A stretch of DNA of 26,146 nt from Rhodospirillaceae bacterium (GTDB lineage Bacteria; Pseudomonadota; Alphaproteobacteria; UBA8366), in the NCBI GenBank assembly GCA_002718015.1, contig PBCW01000076.1, positions 1 to 26,146 of the forward strand. The letters run 5' to 3'. Positions 17,244 to 25,099 of this stretch are shown here, one piece after another. A program made the translations under genes and the position numbers. Position 1 is the first letter of the stretch, and every line of letters starts with the position of its first letter. A model generated the notes under the pieces. The model was not told the origin of the DNA, did no database searches, and worked only from the letters and a program-made list of their open reading frames with translations.

Positions 17244-18047
17244 CTAGCTTGTAAATCCATCAAGGAAGAATGAAAGACCTTTAGAGCCCTCTTCTGAGTT
17301 AAATGCTGAATGTTTCTCAATTTTCGAAACAACTGCTGTTAACTCCGAATACGCATTAGATGATGATGTTATGACTCGCTTGGGCTCGGAGGAGTTCCAG
17401 ACACGGGAATACAAAGCATCCTCCGAAATGGATCCAATATACTCGAGGTCTTTTTTGAGAAATTTAGTAGTGACGTAGTTTATCGATTCAAAAAGCTTTT
17501 TTCCCGCCTTTGAGGAGGAGACTCTATTCGGCAAATAGACTAACCCCTCCATATTTTGATGCTTAGAATGTACTTTTATTAAAGAATACGCGTCGGATAT
17601 AGATCCTAGCTCGTTAGTTCCTACGACTATTTTGAGATGAACACAAGAAAGAAATGTTAGCACCTGAGTACTGATACCGGCAGACATGTCCACCAGAAGG
17701 TAGTCATATTGGCCTTCTAACGCAGAGAAGGCTCGAACTATCGAAGAAACGCTGATTTCGTCCAAATCGGCAATGTTTGCGACACCACTTCCACCTGGAA
17801 TAAGATCAATTCCTTCGCTGAGACCAACAATAGTCTCCTCCAAACTCACGGTGCCGTCGATTACATCAGATAAGTTGTTAGATATGCGTTTCGAAAACGC
17901 TAAATGCACGTTAGCCATCCCTAAATCAGCATCAAAGATTAAAACTTTTTTCCGAAGTTCGGCTAGCTGCAAAGCAAGATTAACTATTAGTGTGGTTTTT
18001 CCGACACCACCTTTCCCACTAGCTATACCGACGACACGAGTACCCAT
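17244..18047 (-). CDS. flhG: flagellar number regulator FlhG (FleN), lacks N-terminal activator motif
   Basis: About 267 residues, MinD/ParA-type ATPase limiting flagellar number. The deviant Walker A (GKGGVGKTT) starts about 10 residues from the N-terminus, then DADLGMANVHL and the switch region LLVDMSAGIST. The frame starts at ATG 18053, but ATG 18047 is better placed behind AGG and is used. Many FlhG proteins carry DQAxxLR before the P-loop, the helix that stimulates FlhF GTPase; here there is no room for it and it is absent. Its C-terminal membrane helix is not obvious. An 87-base gap separates it from flhF. Confidence 0.92.
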   Translation of the reverse strand: MGTRVVGIASGKGGVGKTTLIVNLALQLAELRKKVLIFDADLGMANVHLAFSKRISNNLSDVIDGTVSLEETIVGLSEGIDLIPGGSGVANIADLDEISVSSIVRAFSALEGQYDYLLVDMSAGISTQVLTFLSCVHLKIVVGTNELGSISDAYSLIKVHSKHQNMEGLVYLPNRVSSSKAGKKLFESINYVTTKFLKKDLEYIGSISEDALYSRVWNSSEPKRVITSSSNAYSELTAVVSKIEKHSAFNSEEGSKGLSFFLDGFTS

Positions 18048-18141
18048 TTTCATACCTGTTTTCTATTTTGTGCCCGTATACTGAAGTACATCGCGGACAG
18101 ATCTTCTGTGCTGGATTTTTAAAGTTTATCAGGGCGACTGT

Positions 18142-19218
18142 TCATGCAGCTTTGCTGGCGACGTTCAATCTACAATGATCGAATTCTGACAAGTTCGGCA
18201 AATCTAGCTGGTTTATCAAGTCTTCCTTTGTTAATGAAACCAACTGGCTATTCAAACTTGGGCTGATTGATCCCAAAGACAGAGGTATCTTTGCTTTCAC
18301 CAGCGAATGGATCAATGGCCAATGATTCGAGTTCATTTCTAGCCTTGTGACAATGATACTAGACCAATTTGCCTCGTTCAAAAAGTGCTCTTGTGCAGCG
18401 GAAAACGAATCAAATGCGTTTACGAGATGGAAATTGACTGACAGAAGCTCTTTCTCCAATTTCGGGATTTCATCTTTTATATTTCCGGTCGAAGTATCAA
18501 CGATCAACACACTATCATCAGCAAGCTGCTCCTCGACTTTTTTAAGGGTGGCAACATCGTCAATTTCAAAAATGGGTATGTCTAGCTCTTTAGAAAGTTC
18601 TTTGATTGAGCATCTAGATGCTGAGTGGTGTTGTTTATAGCTTACCAGGACTGGGACAGCTTGATTAAGAGACATCAGTTTCAACATCATTTTCAAGGCG
18701 ACCGTTGTTTTGCCGGACCCATAATTACCGCAAAGGACATGGGTTTTGATGCTGAGATCTATATCTCTGCTTTCTGGAAGCATCTCTTTTAATAAAGTTT
18801 TAACCTTACTGGATAGATTGTGAGACGCGTCTTCTTCATTTAGTTTCTCCATTATCGGAGGAAGAAGGCTCTTCGGTACTTTAAGCTTCTCTAGCATTAT
18901 TCCAAGATCTGTTGCGGCTTGGCCACTTTTCACAGCCTTGCTTTCTAACTCTTTTCTCAAGTGCTCGACTTCTTTTTTTACTAGTGTAGCAATTGTCTGA
19001 TAGTCCATCTTGTCCCTCTCAGGCGCCGACGTGACAACGTCAGTAACTTTGGCTGCTGAATCCTCTTCTTTTCTCTTGTCTTGGTCAGTCCCAATAATAA
19101 GGCGGTATCTTCGTCCAATTTTTTTACTAGACAGCAGCAATGAGTCATCCCCAAATTTAGCAACTGCGTGCCCAATCCCAATTTTTGGACTCTTGGCCCA
19201 AATTACATCCATTTTCAT
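18142..19218 (-). CDS. flhF: FlhF-like polar flagellar placement protein with degenerate GTPase motifs
   Basis: 358 residues. FlhF is an SRP-type GTPase that sets the polar site of flagellar assembly. The N-terminal part resembles FlhF (KSPKIGIGHAVAKFGDDSLLLSSKK would align with the usual start), then a variable B domain (about 45-150) and a G domain. The P-loop GNYGSGKT (164-171) is kept. The usual DTYRIGA segment is replaced by SYKQHHSAS (193-201), DTAG reads DTST (241-244), and TKLD reads TRLE (291-294). Position between flhA (ATGA overlap) and flhG supports identity. GTP hydrolysis is therefore doubtful, though a nucleotide could still bind. Confidence 0.85.
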   Translation of the reverse strand: MKMDVIWAKSPKIGIGHAVAKFGDDSLLLSSKKIGRRYRLIIGTDQDKRKEEDSAAKVTDVVTSAPERDKMDYQTIATLVKKEVEHLRKELESKAVKSGQAATDLGIMLEKLKVPKSLLPPIMEKLNEEDASHNLSSKVKTLLKEMLPESRDIDLSIKTHVLCGNYGSGKTTVALKMMLKLMSLNQAVPVLVSYKQHHSASRCSIKELSKELDIPIFEIDDVATLKKVEEQLADDSVLIVDTSTGNIKDEIPKLEKELLSVNFHLVNAFDSFSAAQEHFLNEANWSSIIVTRLEMNSNHWPLIHSLVKAKIPLSLGSISPSLNSQLVSLTKEDLINQLDLPNLSEFDHCRLNVASKAA

Positions 19219-21347
19219 GCTGCAGCCTCTTGTGCGTGATTTGCTTGAATACCTACCTTACCCACAACCCTTATTTCTTGATCCTCTGGAATCTCTGTGT
19301 ATGCCAATATGGAAAGATTGCCAAGTCTTTGTCTTGTGATTCGAGACAACCAAGGTCTGATGGTTGGAGAAACGACTAAGACCGCCGGAAGGCCTTGTTC
19401 TTCTACTCTATATTTTTCTGCAGCGATCGCATCGGCTAATGCGTCTATTAGCTTGGGTTCTAGAAAAGCATCTCGTGATTGTGAGCCCTCTTTCAAAGCG
19501 TTGTTGAGTAACTGCTCAAGACTCTGTTCGAGAGTAATTATTGGAAGATCTTCTCCTGCGCCAATAATATCTTGCACGATACTTCTGCCAAGCTGTGGTC
19601 TGATTAAGGATGTTAATTCGACGGCGTCTTTGGTTTTTCCGGACTCAGATAGAAGGCTGTCGAAGATGGAACGGTTGTCTCTGATTGAGACGCCTTCTTG
19701 AAGAAGATTCTTCAAGACTTGTGTAACTGTAGAGACTGGTAGCTTACCGGGTACCAAGTCCTCGACTAATTTTGGCGATCTTTCAGAAACCAGATCCAAT
19801 AATTGCTGCGTTTCGTTGTGTCCAAGCAGTTGATCCGCGTTGTTCTTTAGAATGGAATTCATATGAGTCGCGATCGCAGTTGCCGGATCAACAACAGTAT
19901 AACCTGCTGTTTTTGCGAAATCGCTTTGAGCCCTATCAATCCAGTAGGCATCGAGACCAAAGGCAGGTTCCAGCGTCTTCTCACCTTCCAAAGGTATGGT
20001 TACGTGCCCAGGATTAATTGCCAGTTCCTTGCCAATAAAAACTTTCCCTTGGCCACGGATTGTTCCATGTAGCACGATGTTGTAGTCATTGGCACCTATC
20101 TCAAGATTGTCCCTTATCCGAATCGGATTCACCAAGAAGCCTATTTCTGATGAAAGTTTCTTTCGAATACCTCTTATCCGAGAGAGCAAGGTTCCACCAG
20201 TATCTTGATCTATTAATGGAATCAATCCATAACCAATTTCTAAACCAACTTGATCGACTGGTTCAATGTGTGACCAGTCCAACTCTTCGCTCTCAGTGTT
20301 TCTGTCCTCTTCTGCTGCCGTTTCCTCTTGAAGGCTAGCCTCAATTGCAGCGGTATCCCTTTGAGATTTTTTTAAGAAATAGGATATTAGGGCAAGGACA
20401 CCACCCATTGATAGAAATATAAAATGGGGCATTCCCGGTATGCAGCCCAGAAATATAAGAATGCCGGATGCAATAGATAATGCTGCAGGGCTCGCTAACT
20501 GATTTCCTGCTTGAGCGCTTGTAGACTCTGATGTTGTCACACGAGTCACAATTATGGCAGTCGATAGAGAAAGTAAAAGAGATGGGATTTGAGCAACCAA
20601 ACCATCACCAATCGTAAGTAAGACATATATCTCTCCTGCCTGTGAAAAAGAGAGATTGTGTTGGCCGATCCCTATTGCTAGCCCCCCAATGATGTTGATC
20701 AATAAGATGAGAATCCCAGCAATCGCGTCACCGCGAACAAATTTAGAGGCACCATCCATTGAACCAAAAAAATCAGATTCTTGTGCCACTTCTTCACGCC
20801 TTCGTCTTGCGGCTTCCTGATCAATAACGCCCGCATTCAAATCAGCATCTATAGCCATCTGCTTGCCTGGCAAAGCATCAAGGGTGAAGCGCGCGATGAC
20901 CTCCGAGACCCGTCCAGCGCCCTTTGTGACTACTATGAAATTTATGATCATCAATATTACAAATATGATGAAACCGACAACGTAATTGCCTCCGATGACA
21001 AATTCGCCGAATGATTCAATTACGGTCCCAGCGGCACTGGGTCCCTGATGTCCGTTGACAAGAACAACTCGCGTGGAGGCGACGTTCAAGCTCAGTCTCA
21101 GCATTGTGGCAAGGAGTAAAATAGATGGAAATGAGGAAAACTCAAGAGGCTTGGAGACATTCACCGACACCATGATTATGATCAGACCTATCATAATATT
21201 CACAGTGAATAGCATATCGAGCGCCAAACTTGGTAGTGGCACAATCAGCATTGACATGATCAGCAAGACAATTACCGGCATACCAAGGTTGGCTACACTC
21301 GTTGGCTTAATAAACTGTCGTAAAAATGACAATATCGTTGTTTCCAT
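19215..21347 (-). CDS. flhA: flagellar export gate protein FlhA
   Basis: About 710 residues. FlhA forms the nonameric ring under the export gate and receives chaperone-substrate complexes. The N-terminal half has eight membrane helices with the conserved cytoplasmic loop (RFTLDALPGKQMAIDADL, then EVAQESDFFGSMDGASKFV). The early FPSILLLATMLRLSLNVAST stretch is also canonical. The C-terminal half is the cytoplasmic receptor domain. ATG 21347 is preferred; TTG 21356 is an in-frame alternative. The stop overlaps the flhF start. A sigma-54 promoter lies 80-90 bases upstream. Confidence 0.97.
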   Translation of the reverse strand: METTILSFLRQFIKPTSVANLGMPVIVLLIMSMLIVPLPSLALDMLFTVNIMIGLIIIMVSVNVSKPLEFSSFPSILLLATMLRLSLNVASTRVVLVNGHQGPSAAGTVIESFGEFVIGGNYVVGFIIFVILMIINFIVVTKGAGRVSEVIARFTLDALPGKQMAIDADLNAGVIDQEAARRRREEVAQESDFFGSMDGASKFVRGDAIAGILILLINIIGGLAIGIGQHNLSFSQAGEIYVLLTIGDGLVAQIPSLLLSLSTAIIVTRVTTSESTSAQAGNQLASPAALSIASGILIFLGCIPGMPHFIFLSMGGVLALISYFLKKSQRDTAAIEASLQEETAAEEDRNTESEELDWSHIEPVDQVGLEIGYGLIPLIDQDTGGTLLSRIRGIRKKLSSEIGFLVNPIRIRDNLEIGANDYNIVLHGTIRGQGKVFIGKELAINPGHVTIPLEGEKTLEPAFGLDAYWIDRAQSDFAKTAGYTVVDPATAIATHMNSILKNNADQLLGHNETQQLLDLVSERSPKLVEDLVPGKLPVSTVTQVLKNLLQEGVSIRDNRSIFDSLLSESGKTKDAVELTSLIRPQLGRSIVQDIIGAGEDLPIITLEQSLEQLLNNALKEGSQSRDAFLEPKLIDALADAIAAEKYRVEEQGLPAVLVVSPTIRPWLSRITRQRLGNLSILAYTEIPEDQEIRVVGKVGIQANHAQEAAA

Positions 21348-21423
21348 TTTCTTCAATAAATACAGATGTTTAGAAATTTTTTTCCAGTTTCACTAAATGA
21401 GAATTTCACTCTAATATTGAGTT

Positions 21424-21439
21424 AGCAATGATCATGCCA
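21424..21439 (-). promoter_or_regulatory. sigma-54 promoter of flhA-flhF-flhG-fliA
   Basis: On the minus strand the sequence reads TGGCAT-GATCA-TTGCT, with GG and GC ten bases apart. It shares the -24 and -12 elements with the promoter at 8954. Transcription would start near 21413, about 66 bases before the flhA ATG. Confidence 0.87.
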
Positions 21440-21465
21440 GAGATTCGGAAACTTCTACGCGAAGA

Positions 21466-21492
21466 TAAAGTTAAATGCAGCAGTGTCGATTG
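21466..21492 (+). promoter_or_regulatory. candidate sigma-28 (FliA) promoter of flgP
   Basis: TAAAGTTA (21466-21473), 11 bases, then GTCGATTG (21485-21492), compared with TAAAGTTT-N11-GCCGATAA. The -35 matches at 7 of 8 and the -10 at 5 of 8, with exact spacing. Transcription would start near 21500. The weak -10 keeps this a candidate. It stands back to back with the sigma-54 promoter of flhA. Confidence 0.45.
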
Positions 21493-21510
21493 GGTTGCAT
21501 ATAGAGCGGA

Positions 21511-21530
21511 GGCGACATTCGTCGGTCGCC
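21511..21530 (+). repeat. hairpin in the flgP leader
   Basis: GGCGAC (21511-21516) and GTCGCC (21525-21530) form a perfect GC-rich 6-bp stem around 8 bases. It lies between the candidate transcript start and the flgP start codon. No T-run follows. Confidence 0.45.
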
Positions 21531-21594
21531 AGTGTCTTCGAAAATAATTTCACGGCTATATAGGTGCAAGCCGATCATTTACTTTAGGGCAGGG

Positions 21595-22053
21595 ATGAAT
21601 ATGAGAGCCACCCTTTTTACTCGTTTTCCATCATTACTGTTTTCAGTCCTGGTGATGTCAAGTTGCGGTAGCACTACCGAAGATCTTACTGTTGCGCTGG
21701 CAGAGAGAATGCAGCTCGAAAGCGGTCGCCTGACAGCAACAGGGTATGCAGATATAGGTGTTCAGTCTGGAAATCCAAGTCAGCAAAGAATCCTCGCAAT
21801 CCGCGCTTCTAAAATAGATGCATACCGTTCGTTATCAGAACAAATATATGGGCTTTACATTGACGCTACGACTACAGTCGGAGACTTAGTGGTACAAAAT
21901 GATGTTATCCAGTCCCGAGTCGAAGGAGTTATCTATGGTGCTGAAATTGAAAGCATCAAACCGATTTCTGACAGTGCTTACGAGGTGACACTGTCTTTGC
22001 CTCAAGCGATTGCCAACGACATTAAGAGACTTTATCTCCAAAGTATCGAGTAG
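21595..22053 (+). CDS. flgP: LPP20-family outer-membrane lipoprotein, FlgP-like
   Basis: About 152 residues. Signal sequence MNMRATLFTRFPSLLFSVLV ends at a lipobox (VMSSC, Cys24), so the mature protein should be a lipoprotein. The rest follows the LPP20/FlgP pattern (GYADIGVQSGNPSQQRILAI RASKIDAYRSLSEQ; ending LSLPQAIANDIKR). FlgP builds outer-membrane disks or rings around the flagellar base in Vibrio and Campylobacter. ATG 21595 and 21601 are both served by AGGG sites; GTG 21532 would add 21 residues before the signal and is unlikely. The flgT-like gene follows after 36 bases. Confidence 0.8.
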   Translation: MNMRATLFTRFPSLLFSVLVMSSCGSTTEDLTVALAERMQLESGRLTATGYADIGVQSGNPSQQRILAIRASKIDAYRSLSEQIYGLYIDATTTVGDLVVQNDVIQSRVEGVIYGAEIESIKPISDSAYEVTLSLPQAIANDIKRLYLQSIE

Positions 22054-22089
22054 CGCTGGCTCATTTGAAAATTGAACCCGGATAGAAAA

Positions 22090-23289
22090 ATGCGTACATA
22101 TCCTATCAAGCGAGGTGTCTTATCATTCGCTCTAGCTCTCTTTGCGCATTTCGGGACCGCCGCCGAGCCTGGTACTAATCTAAATGAACTCTTACTTGAT
22201 GAGATCAAGTATAGTTTACTCAGCCAGTCACTCGACGCTGGACTATCAATTTCGTCAGCAGGATTTATTGATTCGACAGGAAAACTTATTGAGTCCACGT
22301 ATTTCAGAACCGATTCCAGCATCGACGGATTGCGAAACAAACGTTTGATGGAAAGACGTAATAATTCGACGCCAGATGTTGAAAGATTCCTGGAGTCTTT
22401 CTCTCAGAGACAAAATGGATGCAATAACCAAAGCAATAGATACCGAAGAGAAATCAACGTACTCTTCGAAGGAGATAACTGGGGATCAAGCACCGACTCA
22501 CCTCTTCAGCTCGAGATCAAGGACATAGTCATAACTGCATTGTCGAACGAGATTGGTCGCTCTCCGATGTGGTATTCAACACGCGATCCGCAAGACACTG
22601 AGTCGGTCGACACCACTCAATATTTTGCTGCTGTTAGCCCGCAGAATAAAGACACAAGGTCATCGAGATATGTGATACAAGTAAACATGGCCACGGACAG
22701 GGGAAATCCCCCAGTTTTACAAGGGTTGCGAACCATTCGGTCAGCGGGAGCTAGTTTCTTACTTGCCACAACCAATTCCCAACTAGTCTTCCCTTTTATT
22801 AGGAAAGATACTAGCTCTCCTTTCAGGGTTGCCCTTGAGATATCATTCATCGATTCTCTTAATGGAATTAAGCTGGCTAGTTACGATATACAATTTTATA
22901 CCAGCTCTTCTAAATATAACCTTATGCCCAGACGCCTTACGTCCGCTAATCGAGAGGTACTAAATCAAGGGTTAGACCAATTCTTGGGAATACTGGAAAA
23001 GGCTAGAGAATGTAATTTTGAAGAGACGCCGATAACCATTGATAAAAATTACAAAGCCGCCGGTGTAACTTGGGTACGCATAAACAAAGGCAGCGCCGCG
23101 GGGATAAGAGTTGACGACAGATTCATCCTGTCGTCAACTCGCTTAAACCAGAGACAACTGCTGCTAAATCCGGAGGTTCTCCAATCTATCGTTATCGGCG
23201 AGGTTAAGGACGTAAACTACCACAACTCTGTTATTGAGGTCATCGCGGGCGAAGCTAGCAGCCCGTTTATATCGGCAATACCATTTTAA
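22090..23289 (+). CDS. flgT: FlgT-like periplasmic flagellar ring protein
   Basis: 399 residues from ATG 22090; TTG 22072 is less likely. An N-terminal signal peptide ends near FGTAA. The middle (about 120-280) has the alternating strand pattern of the FlgT middle/TolB-like domain. The C-terminal 90 residues look like the FlgT C-domain (WVRINKGSAAGIRVDDRFIL, ending VIEVIAGEASSPF). Vibrio FlgT forms the H ring and helps outer-membrane passage and stator ring assembly. Sequence likeness is modest, so the call leans on domain shape, length (Vibrio FlgT is somewhat shorter) and the neighbouring flgP. Confidence 0.6.
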   Translation: MRTYPIKRGVLSFALALFAHFGTAAEPGTNLNELLLDEIKYSLLSQSLDAGLSISSAGFIDSTGKLIESTYFRTDSSIDGLRNKRLMERRNNSTPDVERFLESFSQRQNGCNNQSNRYRREINVLFEGDNWGSSTDSPLQLEIKDIVITALSNEIGRSPMWYSTRDPQDTESVDTTQYFAAVSPQNKDTRSSRYVIQVNMATDRGNPPVLQGLRTIRSAGASFLLATTNSQLVFPFIRKDTSSPFRVALEISFIDSLNGIKLASYDIQFYTSSSKYNLMPRRLTSANREVLNQGLDQFLGILEKARECNFEETPITIDKNYKAAGVTWVRINKGSAAGIRVDDRFILSSTRLNQRQLLLNPEVLQSIVIGEVKDVNYHNSVIEVIAGEASSPFISAIPF

Positions 23290-23309
23290 CGTACTAAAAA
23301 ACTAAGCCC

Positions 23310-23334
23310 TCAGTAAAAGCTCGCTGATTACTGA
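23310..23334. repeat. 7-bp inverted repeat between flgT-like and LysM-like genes
   Basis: TCAGTAA (23310-23316) and TTACTGA (23328-23334) pair around 11 bases. There is no clear T-run after it. It may be a weak attenuator or an operator. Confidence 0.35.
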
Positions 23335-23360
23335 AAACGGAAATCGACGCGGATATTTGA

Positions 23361-23792
23361 ATGAATAATTCCAAGATTGCTTTTGTCATAGTAGGATACC
23401 TTTTTACAACAGTGGTTTCTTCCAGCGCCGTTGGTCAAAACGCCGACATTGACGCTGCGTTAGTTCAGCTCCTCCAAGATGTTGAAATTCGACGCTATCT
23501 TGAGCAACAGGAATTAGATAGCTTAAACCAAGGTACGTACCGCACGAAGGGCGGGGATACTCTCGACCGGATTATTAATCTAACCATGCCGACCTCAAGA
23601 ATTAGAAGGTCGTTCCTCCGGCAGGCTTTCGTTCAAGCTAATCCCCGAGCTTTTAGATCCTCGAATCCAAATCGACTTATAGCTGGTGTCGACATTAAAC
23701 TTCCGACTGCTGAGGATCTTCTTGCTTTGATTTTCTCCACTTCACCCGAGGTTATAGCGGACTCAACCGCGCAATGGATTTCCTTTCCCTAG
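23361..23792 (+). CDS. small secreted protein with LysM/FimV-like domain
   Basis: 143 residues. A signal peptide (IAFVIVGYLFTTVVSSSAVG) is followed by a short charged helix and a FimV-type LysM-like domain: GGDTLDRIINLTMP, then FVQANPRAFRSSNPNRLIAG and VDIKLPT, matching the FimV pattern of NP-AF-NRL-AG-L-IP. The domain would bind peptidoglycan in the periplasm. FimV/HubP relatives mark the cell pole, but they are very large; this one keeps only this domain. It follows the flgT-like gene by 71 bases in the same direction and may anchor the outer flagellar rings to the wall. No flgO-type gene is seen here. Confidence 0.65.
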   Translation: MNNSKIAFVIVGYLFTTVVSSSAVGQNADIDAALVQLLQDVEIRRYLEQQELDSLNQGTYRTKGGDTLDRIINLTMPTSRIRRSFLRQAFVQANPRAFRSSNPNRLIAGVDIKLPTAEDLLALIFSTSPEVIADSTAQWISFP

Positions 23793-23954
23793 TCAATTTG
23801 AATAGTTGACTCTTCAAATCACTGAACCATATTATCTAGCTGTGCATGTTTGCCGTTCGGTCACTAAAAGCATCAAGCAGGTGTCTAAATCGTAAACGAT
23901 TAAACTTCCAGCTTGATAGTACGAAACTAGTGCTCCAGGCGCAGTATCATCTAG

Positions 23955-24884
23955 ATGGGCACAATCCTCGCGACAGAAGGGACCATACCTCTTCTCGATC
24001 GGGTAAAAACTGATTCATATGAGGTTTTTTATTCAAAGGGTCAATATCGCATGCGCAAAAGCTCCCTTAAGCTCGTGAAAAACGAGATCTTGGAGTTCTA
24101 CGCCAGGAAAAAACCTGAAGGGTTCTACCTAACCGGTAGACATTTAAGGTCAGTCGGGAGGGTAGTCCAACGACTCCACTCTAGCACCCCATATTGTTTT
24201 CTGCATGCGGATTCAGAAAGAATAGCGTCTTACTACACAAAGCTTATTGTCAGGAAAATGGAGCTTCTCGGAGAGAATCTGATTTTGCGCTTTAATCCTT
24301 TAAGAAAACAGAAGCTAATCGATGTATTAAATCACGAGATCGAAGACTTCTCTTTAGATAAAGCGCTGGAAGCAACTCGGCCTGATAAAAAGCGAAGGAT
24401 TATATTGATTGAGAATGAGGAAGAGTTGATTTCGGAAGATTGGCAAGATATCGAATTACTTTGCACTGGGTTACCTGGAATAAATCTGGGTCTAATCTGC
24501 AATGCATCAGGCATCAATCAAGAAATTTTGGCTGCGAATCAATTGATGAAAGATAAGAGAATTTTCCATGCCTTTTTCAATTCACCAACAAATAGCGAGC
24601 TGCGAATACTTTCAGTAGTGGCAAGACAAAGCTCGAAAAATGCAAAGATACTAAAAATTCTGGAGCAGCTAGGGTTGCGATATAATTTCGCTCAGGGTTC
24701 AGATATTGCGACCAATTTAAGTGACGAAGGAATATTTGACGATTTTCTAAAAATAGCTGAGAGCGACGCAAAAACTGAAGTCAAGGGAAGTTGGTCAAGG
24801 CGGTTGATCCCGACAATGAAATATCTCATGCTCCTACTAGCTACTTTGATAGCCTTATACGCATTAATCGTCTCACTAAACTAA
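23955..24884 (+). CDS. unknown tail-anchored protein, possibly a degenerate AAA-like domain
   Basis: 309 residues, not recognised. No signal peptide; one hydrophobic helix at the very C-terminus (about 289-307, LMLLLATLIALYALIVSL), with basic residues before it (SWSRRLIPTMK). This suggests a cytoplasmic body anchored by its tail. The segment RRIILIENEEELISEDWQDI followed by LGLICNASGINQEIL loosely resembles the Walker B/sensor part of DamX/ExeA-type ATPases, but no Walker A (GxxxxGK[ST]) is present. It is 162 bases after the LysM-like gene. The resemblance is weak and is inference. ATG 23955 directly follows an in-frame TAG and has no strong Shine-Dalgarno. Confidence 0.7.
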   Translation: MGTILATEGTIPLLDRVKTDSYEVFYSKGQYRMRKSSLKLVKNEILEFYARKKPEGFYLTGRHLRSVGRVVQRLHSSTPYCFLHADSERIASYYTKLIVRKMELLGENLILRFNPLRKQKLIDVLNHEIEDFSLDKALEATRPDKKRRIILIENEEELISEDWQDIELLCTGLPGINLGLICNASGINQEILAANQLMKDKRIFHAFFNSPTNSELRILSVVARQSSKNAKILKILEQLGLRYNFAQGSDIATNLSDEGIFDDFLKIAESDAKTEVKGSWSRRLIPTMKYLMLLLATLIALYALIVSLN

Positions 24885-24931
24885 TCACTAATATTAGGTT
24901 GAACGTTTCCTTCTTCTAATCACCGGATAGG

Positions 24932-24974
24932 AGGTATCTTTGTAAAGGTCTAACCTGTGCACAGGTAGATACCT
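24932..24974. promoter_or_regulatory. nested palindromes, possible operator
   Basis: A perfect 14-base palindrome ACCTGTGCACAGGT (24953-24966) lies inside a wider inverted repeat AGGTATCT (24932-24939) / AGATACCT (24967-24974). CAGGTA-GA-TACCTG (24962-24975 region) overlaps both. No T-run follows on either strand, so it is more like a binding site for a dimeric regulator than a terminator. It lies in the gap between the motility genes and the prpF-family gene. Confidence 0.5.
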
Positions 24975-25099
24975 GAAAAATAACAGTGCAATCCAAGAGT
25001 GTTAAGACTGTCTTTCACGCCATCCATTGTCCATATAGGAACAGCGCTTTAAAGCTGCCAGGCTCTTACAGATCGGTGCTATCGCAACAGATTTACTAT

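Noticed and set aside
23869..23882. GG-N9-GC element and short palindrome (AATCG-TAAA-CGATT nearby) before the tail-anchored protein gene
   Set aside because: Spacing is one base short of the sigma-54 rule and the palindrome arms are only five bases; both are likely chance.
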